A stretch of DNA of 64,000 bases from Halomonas sp. H10-9-1 (GCF_040147005.1 NZ_JAMSHO010000001.1:3038001-3102000), one strand, 5' to 3'; counted from the first letter of the stretch, positions 53,052 through 62,233 are shown. The notes: a model not told the origin generated them from the sequence alone. Made by a program: numbers and translations.

Positions 53052-53945
53052 ATGTCACTCGCCATCAGCCTGATCTCCCCCTCTTCGGTCACCGACGATG
53101 CCGCCGTGGCACGCGGCATCCAGGGGCTGGAGTCGCTGGGGGTCAGGCTGCACTGCCCTGAACCGCTGCAGCGCCCCCGCCGCTACCTGGCCGGATCCCG
53201 CGAGTGGCGCCTGGCCCAGCTGCATGCCGCCTATGACGACCCCGAGACCCACGCGGTCTGGGCGATCCGCGGCGGCTACGGCGCCGCACAACTGCTCGAC
53301 GGCATCGACTGGGCGCGGCTGGCCGCCAATCCCAAGCCGCTGGTGGGCTATTCCGACGTCACCGTGCTGCTCGATCACTGGCATCGCCACGGCCTGCCGG
53401 CCATCCACGGCCCGGTGGTCAAGGCCGCCAGCGGCCTGCTCGACGCCGGTGACGACAGCAAAGAACGCGGGATACTCCGCCGCCAGCTCAGCGAGACCCT
53501 GGCGCTGTTGCGGGGCCCGACAGCGCTCGACTACCCCCTCAGCGCCTGGGGAGAAGCCCCCGCGACGCTCGCGGGCCCCTTGGTCGGTGGCAACCTCACC
53601 ACCCTGGCCAGCCTGGTGGGCACCCCCGCCGCCCTACACGCCCCGCCTGGGGCCCTGGTGATCCTCGAGGACGTGGGCGAACCCTGGTACCGCCTGGAGC
53701 GTGCCCTGTGGCAACTGGTGCAGGGCGGCGCCCTGGAGCGGGCCGCCGCAGTGTGCCTGGGCACCTTCGAGGGCTGCCCACCATGGGGCGACGAACGGCT
53801 CGAGGCGATCGTCGCCGAGACCCTGGCGCCGCTGGGCCTGCCGCTCTATCACGGACTGCCTATCGGCCACGGGCTGCACAACCGCCCCTGGCGCTATGGT
53901 GCCATCGGGCATATCAATCAGGGCCGACTCACCGTCGAGTCCTGA
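53052..53945 (+). CDS. ldcA: L,D-carboxypeptidase (muramoyltetrapeptide carboxypeptidase, S66)
   Basis: 297-aa cytosolic serine peptidase that removes the terminal D-Ala from recycled tetrapeptides. The nucleophile Ser is in LVGYSDVTVLLD near residue 102, Glu in VILEDVGEPWYR near 205, and His in GLPIGHGLHNRPW near 270. IRGGYGAAQLLDGIDW is also conserved. ATG 53052 (MSLAISLISPSS) matches the family start; upstream codons are not conserved. Confidence 0.93.
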   Translation: MSLAISLISPSSVTDDAAVARGIQGLESLGVRLHCPEPLQRPRRYLAGSREWRLAQLHAAYDDPETHAVWAIRGGYGAAQLLDGIDWARLAANPKPLVGYSDVTVLLDHWHRHGLPAIHGPVVKAASGLLDAGDDSKERGILRRQLSETLALLRGPTALDYPLSAWGEAPATLAGPLVGGNLTTLASLVGTPAALHAPPGALVILEDVGEPWYRLERALWQLVQGGALERAAAVCLGTFEGCPPWGDERLEAIVAETLAPLGLPLYHGLPIGHGLHNRPWRYGAIGHINQGRLTVES

Positions 53946-54160
53946 CTCCAGAGCCCGCCGAAGACCGGCCCGGTGTCCCGCTGGAGAGTCCTTGCATAAG
54001 TTTGTCGCGATCTAGCGCCCATCGTCGCCCATCTTCGAGATCGCTTGCGTGGCTGCCGGTGAGTGGTTACTATTTGTGCAACGCAGCGGGGGAGCCCCCC
54101 CCATCCTCATTGCATCGTGCAAGCACACATCGCCATAGCGAGAACCATGAGGTACCACCA

Positions 54161-54547
54161 ATGGGAGCCCGAACTCGCCCGTTCCTGACCTGCTGTCTGG
54201 CAGGCCTCCTGACCCTCGGCACTGTCGCCAGCGTCCATGCCCATGACACCAGCGCCGAGGCTCAGGAGGGATACGCCTCCTTCTATCACGACAAGTTCCA
54301 AGGCCGCACCACCGCCAGCGGCGAGCCCTTCGACCAGAACCAGCTCACTGCCGCCCACCGCAACCTGCCCTTCGGCACCGAGGTCATGGTGACGCGCCCG
54401 GACACCGGCCAGGAAGTGAGGGTCGTGATCAATGACCGCGGCCCCTTCGTGAAGGGGCGCATCATCGACCTCTCCAAGCGTGCCGCCAGGAAGCTGGGGC
54501 TGCTCCAGCGCGGTGTGGCCCCGGTGATGGTCACCCAGATCAACTGA
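54161..54547 (+). CDS. RlpA-like double-psi beta-barrel protein
   Basis: 128-aa exported protein with a signal peptide (FLTCCLAGLLTLGTVASVHA, cut after AHA). Mature part: GYASFYHDKFQGRTTASGEPFDQNQLTAAHRNLPFG and NDRGPFVKGRIIDLSKRAA. The Asp and the GPF-x-GR-x-IDLS motif are the active-site region of RlpA lytic transglycosylases. There is no lipobox and no SPOR domain, so it is a short soluble relative. Its last 8 bases overlap the end of argO on the other strand. Confidence 0.87.
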   Translation: MGARTRPFLTCCLAGLLTLGTVASVHAHDTSAEAQEGYASFYHDKFQGRTTASGEPFDQNQLTAAHRNLPFGTEVMVTRPDTGQEVRVVINDRGPFVKGRIIDLSKRAARKLGLLQRGVAPVMVTQIN

Positions 54548-55172
54548 GCCCCACCGCGGCGGGTGGCACCATCGCGCCGCTCGCCAGCTGGACCGCAATG
54601 ACGGCCATCATCACCCCGATGGCCCCATCGATGGCCCGCCACGCCACCGGCTTCTCCAGCCACGGCGCCAGTGCCGCCCCACCCCATGCCAGCAGGCTGA
54701 ACCACAGGATCGATGCCGACCCCGCTCCGGCCAGGAACCCGGCGGCACTGCTTTGCTGTGCCCCCACCGCCGGAATCAGCAGCAGGGTATCCAGGTAGAC
54801 CTGGGGGTTGAGCAGGGTCACCGCCAGGGTCGCCAGGATCACCCGGCGGCGCCCCGGTGCCGCTACCGCCTCGCCCCCCAGCCCCTGGCGCCCGGTGGCT
54901 GCCCGCCACAACGCCTGGACCGCCAGCCAGGAGAGAAACACCACCCCGGCCCAGCGCATCGCCTCCATGGCCTGGGGCACGCTCAGCAGCAAGGCCGAGA
55001 CTCCAAGCATGCCCACGCTGAACAGCAGCAGGTCGCTGGTCATGCACACCCCGGCCGACCACCAGTGATGCCGGCGGCGGATCGCGACCCCCAGCACATA
55101 GGCATTCTGGGCGCCGATCGCCATGATGATCCCCCCGCACACCACCAGCCCGGTCAGATAGCTCTCCAGCAT
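54540..55172 (-). CDS. argO: LysE/ArgO family amino-acid exporter
   Basis: 210-aa inner-membrane exporter with six helices. The LysE signature GAQNAYVLGVAIRRRH near residue 20 and the second half AVTLLNPQVYLDTLLLI near 110 are present. It probably exports arginine (or lysine), as E. coli ArgO under ArgP control. It is divergent from argP with a 137-bp AT-rich spacer, which holds T-N11-A candidate sites of the LysR type. The ATG 55172 lacks a strong ribosome site. Confidence 0.88.
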   Translation of the reverse strand: MLESYLTGLVVCGGIIMAIGAQNAYVLGVAIRRRHHWWSAGVCMTSDLLLFSVGMLGVSALLLSVPQAMEAMRWAGVVFLSWLAVQALWRAATGRQGLGGEAVAAPGRRRVILATLAVTLLNPQVYLDTLLLIPAVGAQQSSAAGFLAGAGSASILWFSLLAWGGAALAPWLEKPVAWRAIDGAIGVMMAVIAVQLASGAMVPPAAVGLS

Positions 55173-55309
55173 TGGCCCTGCTCCGTCGCATTATCGATGG
55201 CGGCCAGCGTAGCCGATGCCAACCATACACAGAAATCATCCTGTTAATGCAGCATCAGTTTTGCTTATGGTGATGTTATAAGATCAGGGCCCAGAAAGGA
55301 GACTTGGCG

Positions 55310-56179
55310 ATGCTGGACTACAAGCTGCTGGAGGCACTGACGGCGGTAGTGGAGTGCGGCGGCTTCGAGCGCGCCGGTGAGGCGCTGGGGTTGTCACAGT
55401 CGGCAGTCTCCCAGCGCATCCGTTCGCTGGAGGTGCGCCTGGGCCAGCCGGTGCTGGTGCGCACCCCGGCCCTGGCGCCCACGCCGGTGGGCCGGCGACT
55501 GCTCAACCACGCCCGGCGCGTGCAGCTGCTGGAGCGCGACCTGCGCCAGGCGCTGCCAACACTTACCAGCGAGGCCCCGCGACTGCGCATCGCGGTGAAC
55601 GCCGACAGCCTGGCCACCTGGTGGGCCCAGGCCATCGGCCCGCTGTGCCAGGAAGAGGGCGTGGTGCTCGACCTGGTGGTGGAGGACCAGGACGTCGGCC
55701 TGCGCCGACTGCGCGACGGCGACGTGGCCGCCTGCCTGTGTGCCAGCCCCCAGCCCGTTGCCGGCGCCCGTGCCCTGCCGTTAGGCCGCATGAGCTACCT
55801 GCCGCTGGCCACGCCCGGCTATCGCCAGCGCCACTTTCCGGAAGGCCCCACGGCGGAGGCCTTCCGACGCGCCCCGGCCATCGTCTTCGGCCCCCACGAC
55901 CAGCTCCAGCACCGCTTCCTGGCCAGCTGCGGCTACCACGGCCCCTTCCCCTACCACCTCTGCCCCGCCTCCGAGGGCTTCGTCAGGCTGGCCCTGGCCG
56001 GCATGGGCTATGGCATGATCCCGCGGATGCAGGTGGAGGAGCCGCTTCAGCGTGGCAAGCTGGTCAGCATCGCTCCGGGCCAGGCGCTGGAGGTGCCGCT
56101 CTATTGGCACAGCTGGCGCCATAGCGGGAAGCTGATCGAGAGGCTGAGTGACGCGCTGGCCACGGTCAGCCTCGTCTGA
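55310..56179 (+). CDS. argP: LysR-family regulator ArgP (IciA)
   Basis: 289-aa regulator. The N-terminal helix-turn-helix is GGFERAGEALGLSQSAVSQRI, very close to ArgP, and the effector domain includes RIAVNADSLATWWAQAI, a hallmark of ArgP. ArgP-Arg activates argO, and lysine turns this off. ATG 55310 has AAAGGAG 7 nt before; a TTG two codons upstream is not needed. It is divergent from argO. Confidence 0.92.
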   Translation: MLDYKLLEALTAVVECGGFERAGEALGLSQSAVSQRIRSLEVRLGQPVLVRTPALAPTPVGRRLLNHARRVQLLERDLRQALPTLTSEAPRLRIAVNADSLATWWAQAIGPLCQEEGVVLDLVVEDQDVGLRRLRDGDVAACLCASPQPVAGARALPLGRMSYLPLATPGYRQRHFPEGPTAEAFRRAPAIVFGPHDQLQHRFLASCGYHGPFPYHLCPASEGFVRLALAGMGYGMIPRMQVEEPLQRGKLVSIAPGQALEVPLYWHSWRHSGKLIERLSDALATVSLV

Positions 56180-56194
56180 AGCGGGTGCCCGAGG

Positions 56195-57070
56195 CTACTG
56201 CTCGGGGTCGAGCTTGTCCTGGGTCTGCGTCTCGAAGTCGCCGGCGGCATGGCGCTCGTGGAGCTGCATCTCCGGCTCGCCGAAGGTGCGATTGACCATG
56301 CGGCCGCGCCGCACCGCCGGGCGCGCATCGACCTCCCTGGCCCAGCGCAGCACGTGTGGGTACTCCTCCACCTGCAGGAACTCCCCGGCATCGTACAGCC
56401 GACCTAGCACCAGCTGGCCATACCAGGGCCAGTTGGCGATATCGGCGATGGTATAGGTATCGCCGGCCAGGTAGCGGTTCTCGGCCAGGCGACGATCCAG
56501 CACGTCGAGCTGACGCTTGGTCTCCATGGCGTAGCGGTCGATGGGGTACTCGAGCTTCTCCGGCGCATAGGCGTAGAAATGGCCGAAGCCGCCACCCAGG
56601 AAGGGGGCGCTGCCCATCTGCCAGAACAGCCAGTTGAGGGTCTCGGTGCGGGTCACGTGAGCGGCCGGCAGGAGCTCGCCGAACCTCTCCGCCAGGTAGA
56701 GCAGGATGGCGCCGGACTCGAACACCCGGGTGGGTGGAGTGGTGGAGTGATCCATCAGCGCCGGGATCTTGGAGTTGGGGTTCACCTCGACGAAGCCGCT
56801 GCCGAACTGGTCACCGTCGCCGATGCGGATCAGCCAGGCATCGTACTCGGCATCCTTGTGGCCCAGCGCCAGCAGTTCCTCGAACATCGCCGTGACCTTG
56901 ACCCCGTTGGGCGTACCCATCGAGTAGAGCTGGAAAGGGTGCTCACCCACCGGGAGGGGCTTCTCGTGGGTGGCCCCGGCCACCGGACGGTTGATGCTGG
57001 CGAAGGCACCCCCGCTCGGCTGTTCCCACTTCCACACTTTCGGCGGCACGTACTGGTTCTGATCGCTCAT
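56195..57070 (-). CDS. yghU: Glutathione S-transferase-like disulfide-bond reductase YghU
   Basis: 291-aa protein, similar in size to E. coli YghU (288). YghU-specific parts are KVWKWEQPSGGAFASINRPVAG, LYSMGTPNGVKV and VNPNSKIPAL with the Thr/Asn glutathione contacts. The C-terminal helical GST domain includes LNWLFWQMGSAPFLGGGFGHFYAYAP. It is known to bind two glutathione molecules and reduce disulfides. AAGGAG before the ATG. It is convergent with argP, 15 bp apart. Confidence 0.94.
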   Translation of the reverse strand: MSDQNQYVPPKVWKWEQPSGGAFASINRPVAGATHEKPLPVGEHPFQLYSMGTPNGVKVTAMFEELLALGHKDAEYDAWLIRIGDGDQFGSGFVEVNPNSKIPALMDHSTTPPTRVFESGAILLYLAERFGELLPAAHVTRTETLNWLFWQMGSAPFLGGGFGHFYAYAPEKLEYPIDRYAMETKRQLDVLDRRLAENRYLAGDTYTIADIANWPWYGQLVLGRLYDAGEFLQVEEYPHVLRWAREVDARPAVRRGRMVNRTFGEPEMQLHERHAAGDFETQTQDKLDPEQ

Positions 57071-57336
57071 GCTGACTCCTTGGTGGCGAAGCCGCCCCGG
57101 CTATCGGCGGCGGCGTGTGAGGCTCCGACAAACGATAGCGGGTTAAGGTTTCGGATTCGAGCCAGCGATGGTGCTCGTGACGTCAACGATCTGCGTTGTT
57201 CACGCATATGCGTGGCGGCAACCGCCTACAGCGGATGTAAGAAAAAGCGGACAAACGGCCCCGGGGGCTTAGCTACGGTGAAAAAACCACCTCATCAACT
57301 TCACATCGAGCAAGGAGATATCTCCAGGAGGGCCCT

Positions 57337-57873
57337 ATGCGCCTCGCGCCACCTCCCTCTTGCCTCCCGAGCCATCACGCCGGCCTGACGCTGATCGAGC
57401 TGCTGGTCGCCGTGGCCGTACTGTCGATCATTGCCACCATCGGGATTCCCAATTATCAACGACTCAGCGCGCGCAACGAGGTGGCCATGGAGGTCATGCG
57501 GATACAGAGAGCGCTGGCGCTGACCCGCAATACGGCCATCACCCGCCGCTCCACCGTTGCCGTATGCGCCAGCCAGGGGCCCAGCTACAGCTCCTGCAAC
57601 TTCGAGGACTGGAGCGGTGACTGGGTAATCGTCGATGGCTATATCGAGGGAGGTAGCCTGGCGGGAGAGATAATACTGAAGGTGCTGGAAGGCAGCCCGA
57701 AGGTGTCCATCGGCTTTAGTCGCCGCGACCGCCCGGTGCGCTACAAGGCGCTGGGCCGCGCCGGCGGGCATAACGGCACCTTTCGGCTATGCGGGCGCGG
57801 GGAGGCCGGCGCGACGGTGATCGTCAATAATGCCGGGAGGGTGAGGATCGAGAGTGACGCGCTATCATGCTGA
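57337..57873 (+). CDS. Type IV pilin-like protein, GspH/FimT family
   Basis: 178-aa prepilin. A 16-aa leader ends HHAG, followed by LTLIELLVAVAVLSIIATIG; cleavage after Gly before Leu with Glu at +5 fits PilD processing, although Leu instead of Phe at +1 is unusual. The GspH-like beta part has Cys in CASQGPSYSSCNFEDW and CGRGEAG. The ribosome site AGGAGG lies 6 nt before the ATG. It is alone and convergent with the pilE-pilX operon, so it may be a second FimT acting as DNA-uptake or minor pilin. Confidence 0.85.
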   Translation: MRLAPPPSCLPSHHAGLTLIELLVAVAVLSIIATIGIPNYQRLSARNEVAMEVMRIQRALALTRNTAITRRSTVAVCASQGPSYSSCNFEDWSGDWVIVDGYIEGGSLAGEIILKVLEGSPKVSIGFSRRDRPVRYKALGRAGGHNGTFRLCGRGEAGATVIVNNAGRVRIESDALSC

Positions 57874-57898
57874 GTCTGACCTTGTCCGATGCCCTTGC

Positions 57899-59014
57899 TT
57901 ATAGTGGAATCCACACCGATGGCCCACTTCCACCACCAGGCACACACCCGTCGCCTTCAATATCAAAGTTCGAGGCACCATTAAAACGTGCCGCTCCCCT
58001 TACCACCACAGACCCACAAAAATTAGAGCTCCCATTAACACCCAGACTTCCTCCGGCCCACACACCACCCGTTACTGTGTTACTTCCAAAACCCTTGAAA
58101 TTCATTGAGCCACCCGAAATCAGGTAGGCATCGACATCGCCCTGCACATTGATGCGCTCATTCCCTGGTGTCCAGTTGCCAATATTCCCACTGGCCACCA
58201 CGAACATTCCTGATAAGCGATCATCCAGGTCGCCGACAAAGTCACCATCACAAAAAACGATACTCGCCCCCCCCTTGGAAAAGCTTGCATCGCAGCTAAT
58301 GACAATACGGGAATCCCCTTGATCAGCCCGCTCTTTTACCCAGCCTATGATGGCCTGAGGATCCGGCACGGCATTCGACCAGTCAGGAAGGTTAGACTGT
58401 GGGGCCGGCCCGAGAACTTCACTATTCCCGTTCCTCTCCAGCGCCCCGCCAACCAGCAAGGCATTTTCATTAAGGGCTGCAAGATCGTCTTCACCGATGA
58501 TTGGACCACCATCATTGTCAACAAAAAATTCGCTTAGATCGGGTGGCCATGATCCACCGCCACCACTACTATTAAAAATAATAAACCGCTCAGCAACCAG
58601 GATATCACTACTATTCACAACCCGCCCCCAGGAAATATAGAGCGAGCCTCTAACATCATCATCACACTCGACTACCTTTGCCTCCAGACCGTAACCCAAG
58701 CCTTCGTCTGGAACATCAACATCAACCCAGCCCCACCCAAGCCTATCCCCCTCAGTAATCCCGGGGTCCGCCACGGTGTCGCATGCTTCACCGGATGAGC
58801 CAAAAGGGTTAGAACCACCTTCTAACTCGGCAACGCCAGAAGCGGCACCATATTCCGCCGCCATCTGCGCCTCGGTGGCCGCCTTGTAATTCCCCGCCAG
58901 CCGCTCATCGATCTGGGAAGACTGCATGCTGGAGAGACCCACCATCAGGGAGATGGACAGGAGGGAAAGCACAACGATCAGTGCGGCGCCTTTTTGTCTA
59001 GTTTTTTTATTCAA
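57899..59014 (-). CDS. pilX: PilX-type minor pilin with enlarged C-terminal domain
   Basis: 371 aa; PilX of Pseudomonas is about 195 aa. The N terminus MNKKTRQKGAALIVVLSLLS with QMAAEYGAA has the pilX helix and the GAALI start (no classical Phe). The C-terminal 200 residues are rich in Gly, Ser, Asn, with repeated GGxxxxG-SN strands (SGGSMNFKGFGSNTV, SLGVNGSSNFCGSVV, RFNGASNFDIEG), like a beta-helix/bactofilin-like or DUF7305 fold. DNA is clearly AT-richer than neighbours. Its ATG overlaps the pilW stop (ATGA). Confidence 0.8.
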   Translation of the reverse strand: MNKKTRQKGAALIVVLSLLSISLMVGLSSMQSSQIDERLAGNYKAATEAQMAAEYGAASGVAELEGGSNPFGSSGEACDTVADPGITEGDRLGWGWVDVDVPDEGLGYGLEAKVVECDDDVRGSLYISWGRVVNSSDILVAERFIIFNSSGGGGSWPPDLSEFFVDNDGGPIIGEDDLAALNENALLVGGALERNGNSEVLGPAPQSNLPDWSNAVPDPQAIIGWVKERADQGDSRIVISCDASFSKGGASIVFCDGDFVGDLDDRLSGMFVVASGNIGNWTPGNERINVQGDVDAYLISGGSMNFKGFGSNTVTGGVWAGGSLGVNGSSNFCGSVVVRGAARFNGASNFDIEGDGCVPGGGSGPSVWIPL

Positions 59015-59742
59015 TCACACCCCCCTTTATAGCCCTTACTATTATAGCAATTAGGCCCATACATCTCTTCCCCGCTCAAATAATAACCAGGGCGATCTGG
59101 ATCTGGCGTCGTAGTAGGGTCAGGGTCATTATCAGGATCGCCGTTTCCGCCGTTTCCGCCGTTATCATCTCCACCATCAAACACATCCTGAACAACCTTA
59201 CTGTGATTGATCGCATAGAAACTAAAGCTATCCGGCTCGCCCTCCCCATCGGTAGGCTTCAGATTAAAGGTTACCCTTACGCCATAGTCCTTTTCTTCCT
59301 CTAGGCCTGCCTCACTCTCCTCCTTTACTACAAGCGGACCAGAAAACCCACCGACCAACTCTTCTTGCCACTGCTCATCCCCAGAGCAGACCAACTTTAG
59401 GTTAAGATAGTAATCATCCAGCTCACCCTTCTCCACCCAATACGTCTTGATGGGCACCTCTCCAACCTTACACTCACCTCTACTATTTGGAAGTGTTATT
59501 TTCAGTGCATCATTTCCATCTTTTTCCGTGATCTCAAAACCATCAGCCCTGCGCATATCCCTGACGAGGCTTTCCACGGCAAAGTTCAGCGCCGCCTGCT
59601 TTTCACCAAGGGTCTCCACCCGCTCACGGGTAGTGAAGACGGTCAGGAAAAGCTGACCGGCGCCAAGAATGATGACCAGACCGATCAGCATGGCCACCAT
59701 CAGCTCGATCAGCGAGAAACCGCCTTGCCGTTTAACCGTCAT
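59011..59742 (-). CDS. pilW: PilW-type minor pilin
   Basis: 243 aa. The prepilin N terminus KRQGGFSLIELMVAMLIGLV is classical (cut after Gly, Glu at +5). PilW-like VFTTRERVETLGEKQAALN and MRRADGFE follow. The C-terminal tail has a low-complexity Asp/Gly/Asn/Pro linker (DDNGGNGGNGDPDNDPDP) and two Cys near the end (NCYNSKGYKGGC). It is unusually acidic and less GC-rich. Its ATG overlaps the pilV stop by 4 bases. Confidence 0.85.
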   Translation of the reverse strand: MTVKRQGGFSLIELMVAMLIGLVIILGAGQLFLTVFTTRERVETLGEKQAALNFAVESLVRDMRRADGFEITEKDGNDALKITLPNSRGECKVGEVPIKTYWVEKGELDDYYLNLKLVCSGDEQWQEELVGGFSGPLVVKEESEAGLEEEKDYGVRVTFNLKPTDGEGEPDSFSFYAINHSKVVQDVFDGGDDNGGNGGNGDPDNDPDPTTTPDPDRPGYYLSGEEMYGPNCYNSKGYKGGCD

Positions 59743-60164
59743 TTCTGGGGCAGCCTGATTCGGTAGGTGAATTCGGGATTATCTCCCTCGCCCGAGAAGC
59801 GGGTCTCGTTCCAGGAGATGGTAATCGTGAACTCACAGTTAGAGTTTTCCTCGACACCGCTGGCGTCGGCAAAGCCGGGAAGATACTTCGCCCACTCCTG
59901 CTCCCAATCGGTGTCGTTGGCCAGACTGCTTGTTTCGCTATCGCTACCCCAGATAGGGCAGTCGCTATCTAGCGCCATCTGTGCCCAGAGCCGCTCCTGG
60001 GCATCCTGGGCGGCCAGGGTGGCGATGGAGCGCTGGTAGGCGGCATGCGCCCCCTGCAGCGACTTGAGCTGCATGGCGGCCACGCCCAGCAGGCCGATGG
60101 AGAGCACCAGCAGGGCGATCAACGCCTCGATCAGGGTAAAGCCCTGTTCCCCACCTCGCTTCAC
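59739..60164 (-). CDS. pilV: PilV-type minor pilin
   Basis: 141 aa. GGEQGFTLIEALIALLVLSIGLLGVAAMQ is the PilV-type prepilin start (listed here as GFTLIEALIALLVLSIG and following residues). The rest includes a disulfide-capable Cys pair (DCPIW and NCEFTI). Typical role is priming the pilus with FimT/PilW/PilX. Its ATG overlaps the fimT stop by 4 bases. Confidence 0.88.
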   Translation of the reverse strand: MKRGGEQGFTLIEALIALLVLSIGLLGVAAMQLKSLQGAHAAYQRSIATLAAQDAQERLWAQMALDSDCPIWGSDSETSSLANDTDWEQEWAKYLPGFADASGVEENSNCEFTITISWNETRFSGEGDNPEFTYRIRLPQK

Positions 60165-60664
60165 TCGCCAGCCTCCTCTGCTTCTTCAGGCTCAGGCTTG
60201 CCCACACGCCCTGCCGGTGTCACCTCCAGCGTCTCGGCGCGCTCGATAACGTGAGAGGTGAGTGTCAGTTGGCACGGGGCTTCCGTACACCCGGTCCGCT
60301 TACCCAGGTCGTCGAAGGTGACACTGATGTCGGTCACCGCGGTAGTGGCATCGCGGCCGGTACGTTCTCTCACCACCTGGTCACCTACCATGACTCGATA
60401 TCGCCAAGGGCCGACAGCTCCCGCCTCGGTCGACACCTCGCCCTCCTCCGCCGGCTGTGTCGTGGCGAACTCTACATCCTCTCGGCGCTTGATCGCCTCG
60501 CTGCGCGCCAGATGCAGGCCCGCCAGCAGCTCGTTGTAGTCGGCTACCACACGCTGGTCGTGCATGGTATGCCGGAAGCTGGGCACCGCCACAGTTGCCA
60601 TGATGATGATCACCGCCAGGGTGACCAGCAACTCGATCAGGGTAAAGCCACGCGCTCGTCGCAT
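60161..60664 (-). CDS. fimT: GspH/FimT-type minor pilin
   Basis: 167 aa. The leader is short (MRRARG) and the prepilin helix is FTLIELLVTLAVIIIMATVAVPSF. ADYNELLAGLHLARSEAIKR is the GspH/FimT family feature. The tail is acidic (PEPEEAEEAGE). I chose ATG 60664 since it lies one base after the pilE stop; GTG 60691 would overlap pilE. A DNA-binding FimT role in uptake is possible. Confidence 0.87.
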   Translation of the reverse strand: MRRARGFTLIELLVTLAVIIIMATVAVPSFRHTMHDQRVVADYNELLAGLHLARSEAIKRREDVEFATTQPAEEGEVSTEAGAVGPWRYRVMVGDQVVRERTGRDATTAVTDISVTFDDLGKRTGCTEAPCQLTLTSHVIERAETLEVTPAGRVGKPEPEEAEEAGE

Positions 60665-60665
60665 A

Positions 60666-61073
60666 TTACGGCCAGCAGCCTTCCGGGCCACGGGTGCCGT
60701 CGCTGCTTAGCCAGATTCCGTCGTTACCATCACAGCCATCTTCTCTCTCCGTGGTGGCAACAACGGTATAGCTCCGACCGTTATTTTCGAGAGCATCCTC
60801 CGGGGGGGGCTCTGGTGTCTCAATGCGATAACTTCCCTCCGGGGAGGGTGAGGTGATATCGCAATCGGAATAGCTATAGGTGCGGGTATAGCAACGCTCC
60901 AGCTCGCCCGCGGCGATATTCAGGCCGGCATGGGCGTCGGCGCGCAAGGAGCGTTCCACATAGGCGGTATACTGCGGGTAGGCGATCGCGGCCAGGATGC
61001 CGATGATGGCCACCGCGATCAGCACCTCGATCAGGGTAAAGCCGGCGCTGCGCCGGGCGTTCGGCGGATTCAT
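60666..61073 (-). CDS. pilE: PilE-type minor pilin
   Basis: 135 aa. RRSAGFTLIEVLIAVAIIG then ILAAIAYPQY is the strongest type IV pilin N terminus in the set. NIAAGELERCYTRTYSYSDC and GCDGNDGIW with paired Cys follow, as in PilE minor pilins. GGAGGGG lies 9 nt before the ATG. It heads the operon pilE-fimT-pilV-pilW-pilX. In Pseudomonas, pilY1 and pilE follow pilX; here pilE is first and pilY1 is missing. Confidence 0.87.
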   Translation of the reverse strand: MNPPNARRSAGFTLIEVLIAVAIIGILAAIAYPQYTAYVERSLRADAHAGLNIAAGELERCYTRTYSYSDCDITSPSPEGSYRIETPEPPPEDALENNGRSYTVVATTEREDGCDGNDGIWLSSDGTRGPEGCWP

Positions 61074-61200
61074 GCGACGCTCCCCTCCTGGGTGGTGTGG
61101 CATCCGCCAGCAGTATGTAGCAGGGCGCAGGCATTTGGTAGGGGGCTGGACGGGGAGTCGCCGGCGGCCGTTTGCCGCGGGGCGGCTCAGGCAGCGGCAT

Positions 61201-61224
61201 GCCGGCCTCGCGCGGGAGGCCGGC
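61201..61224 (-). terminator. Hairpin after ispH
   Basis: A perfect 9-bp stem GCCGGCCTC / GAGGCCGGC with a short loop, 12 nt after the ispH stop and upstream of the pil operon. It lacks a T-run, so its role is uncertain. Bases 61074-61200 hold no gene. Confidence 0.5.
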
Positions 61225-61235
61225 AGGGGCAGGCG

Positions 61236-62204
61236 CTAGTCGCTGACGATCACCCGCTCGCGCAGTTCGCGCGGCATGGAGAAGGTGATGGTCTCCTCGC
61301 GCCCGGCGAGCTCCTCGGGGGCACTGGCGCCGAGGCTCTTGAGCCGTTCGATCACGCCCTGCACCAGCACCTCGGGGGCACTGGCACCGGCGGTGACGCC
61401 GATGGCATTGACGCCCTCGAGCCAGGCGGGCTCGATCTGCTCGGCGCTGTCGATCAGGTAGGCAGGAGTACCGACGCGCTCGGAGAGCTCGCGCAGGCGG
61501 TTGGAGTTGGAGCTGTTGGGGCTGCCCACCACCAGCACCAGGTCGCTGCTGGCAGCCAGCTCGCGCACGGCGTCCTGGCGGTTCTGGGTGGCGTAGCAGA
61601 TGTCGTCCTTGCGCGGGCCCTCGATCTGCGGAAACTTGGCGCGCAGGGCGTCGATCACCCGGGCGGTGTCATCCATGGAGAGGGTGGTCTGGGTGACGAA
61701 GGCGAGCCGGCTCGGGTCGGTTACCTCGAGGTTGGCCACGTCCTCCTCGTCCTCCACCAGGTAGATGGCGCCGCCGTGGGAGGTGTCGTAGCGCCCCATG
61801 GTGCCCTCCACCTCGGGGTGCCCCGCGTGGCCGATCAGGATGCACTCCTGGCCACGTTTGGCGTAGCGCAGCACCTCCATGTGCACCTTGGTGACCAGCG
61901 GGCAGGTGGCGTCGAACACCTTGAGGCCGCGGCGCTCCGCCTCCTGCTGCACGGCGCGGGAGACGCCGTGGGCGGAGAAGATCACGATGACGTCGTCGGG
62001 GACCTCGTGGAGCTCCTCGACGAAGATGGCGCCACGCTCGCGCAGGCTATCCACCACGAAGCGGTTGTGGACCACCTCGTGGCGCACGTAGATCGGCGGG
62101 CCGAACACGTCCAGAGCGCCGTTGACGATCTCGATGGCGCGGTCGACGCCGGCACAGAAGCCGCGGGGGTTGGCCAGCCGGATCTGCACGGAATTAGCTT
62201 GCAT
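61236..62204 (-). CDS. ispH: 4-hydroxy-3-methylbut-2-enyl diphosphate reductase
   Basis: Last enzyme of the MEP isoprenoid pathway, making IPP and DMAPP with a 4Fe-4S cluster. The 322-aa protein carries the three cluster Cys in [25 protein letters not shown] and [11 protein letters not shown]. The catalytic Glu and Ser-x-Asn motif are in [16 protein letters not shown] 62204 ([15 protein letters not shown]) fits the family start; upstream in-frame residues are not conserved. In E. coli it follows fkpB directly; here an Rpn nuclease gene comes in between. Confidence 0.96.
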   Translation of the reverse strand: MQANSVQIRLANPRGFCAGVDRAIEIVNGALDVFGPPIYVRHEVVHNRFVVDSLRERGAIFVEELHEVPDDVIVIFSAHGVSRAVQQEAERRGLKVFDATCPLVTKVHMEVLRYAKRGQECILIGHAGHPEVEGTMGRYDTSHGGAIYLVEDEEDVANLEVTDPSRLAFVTQTTLSMDDTARVIDALRAKFPQIEGPRKDDICYATQNRQDAVRELAASSDLVLVVGSPNSSNSNRLRELSERVGTPAYLIDSAEQIEPAWLEGVNAIGVTAGASAPEVLVQGVIERLKSLGASAPEELAGREETITFSMPRELRERVIVSD

Positions 62205-62233
62205 AGGATTGCCTTGCCTTGATGTGTCGGGTA

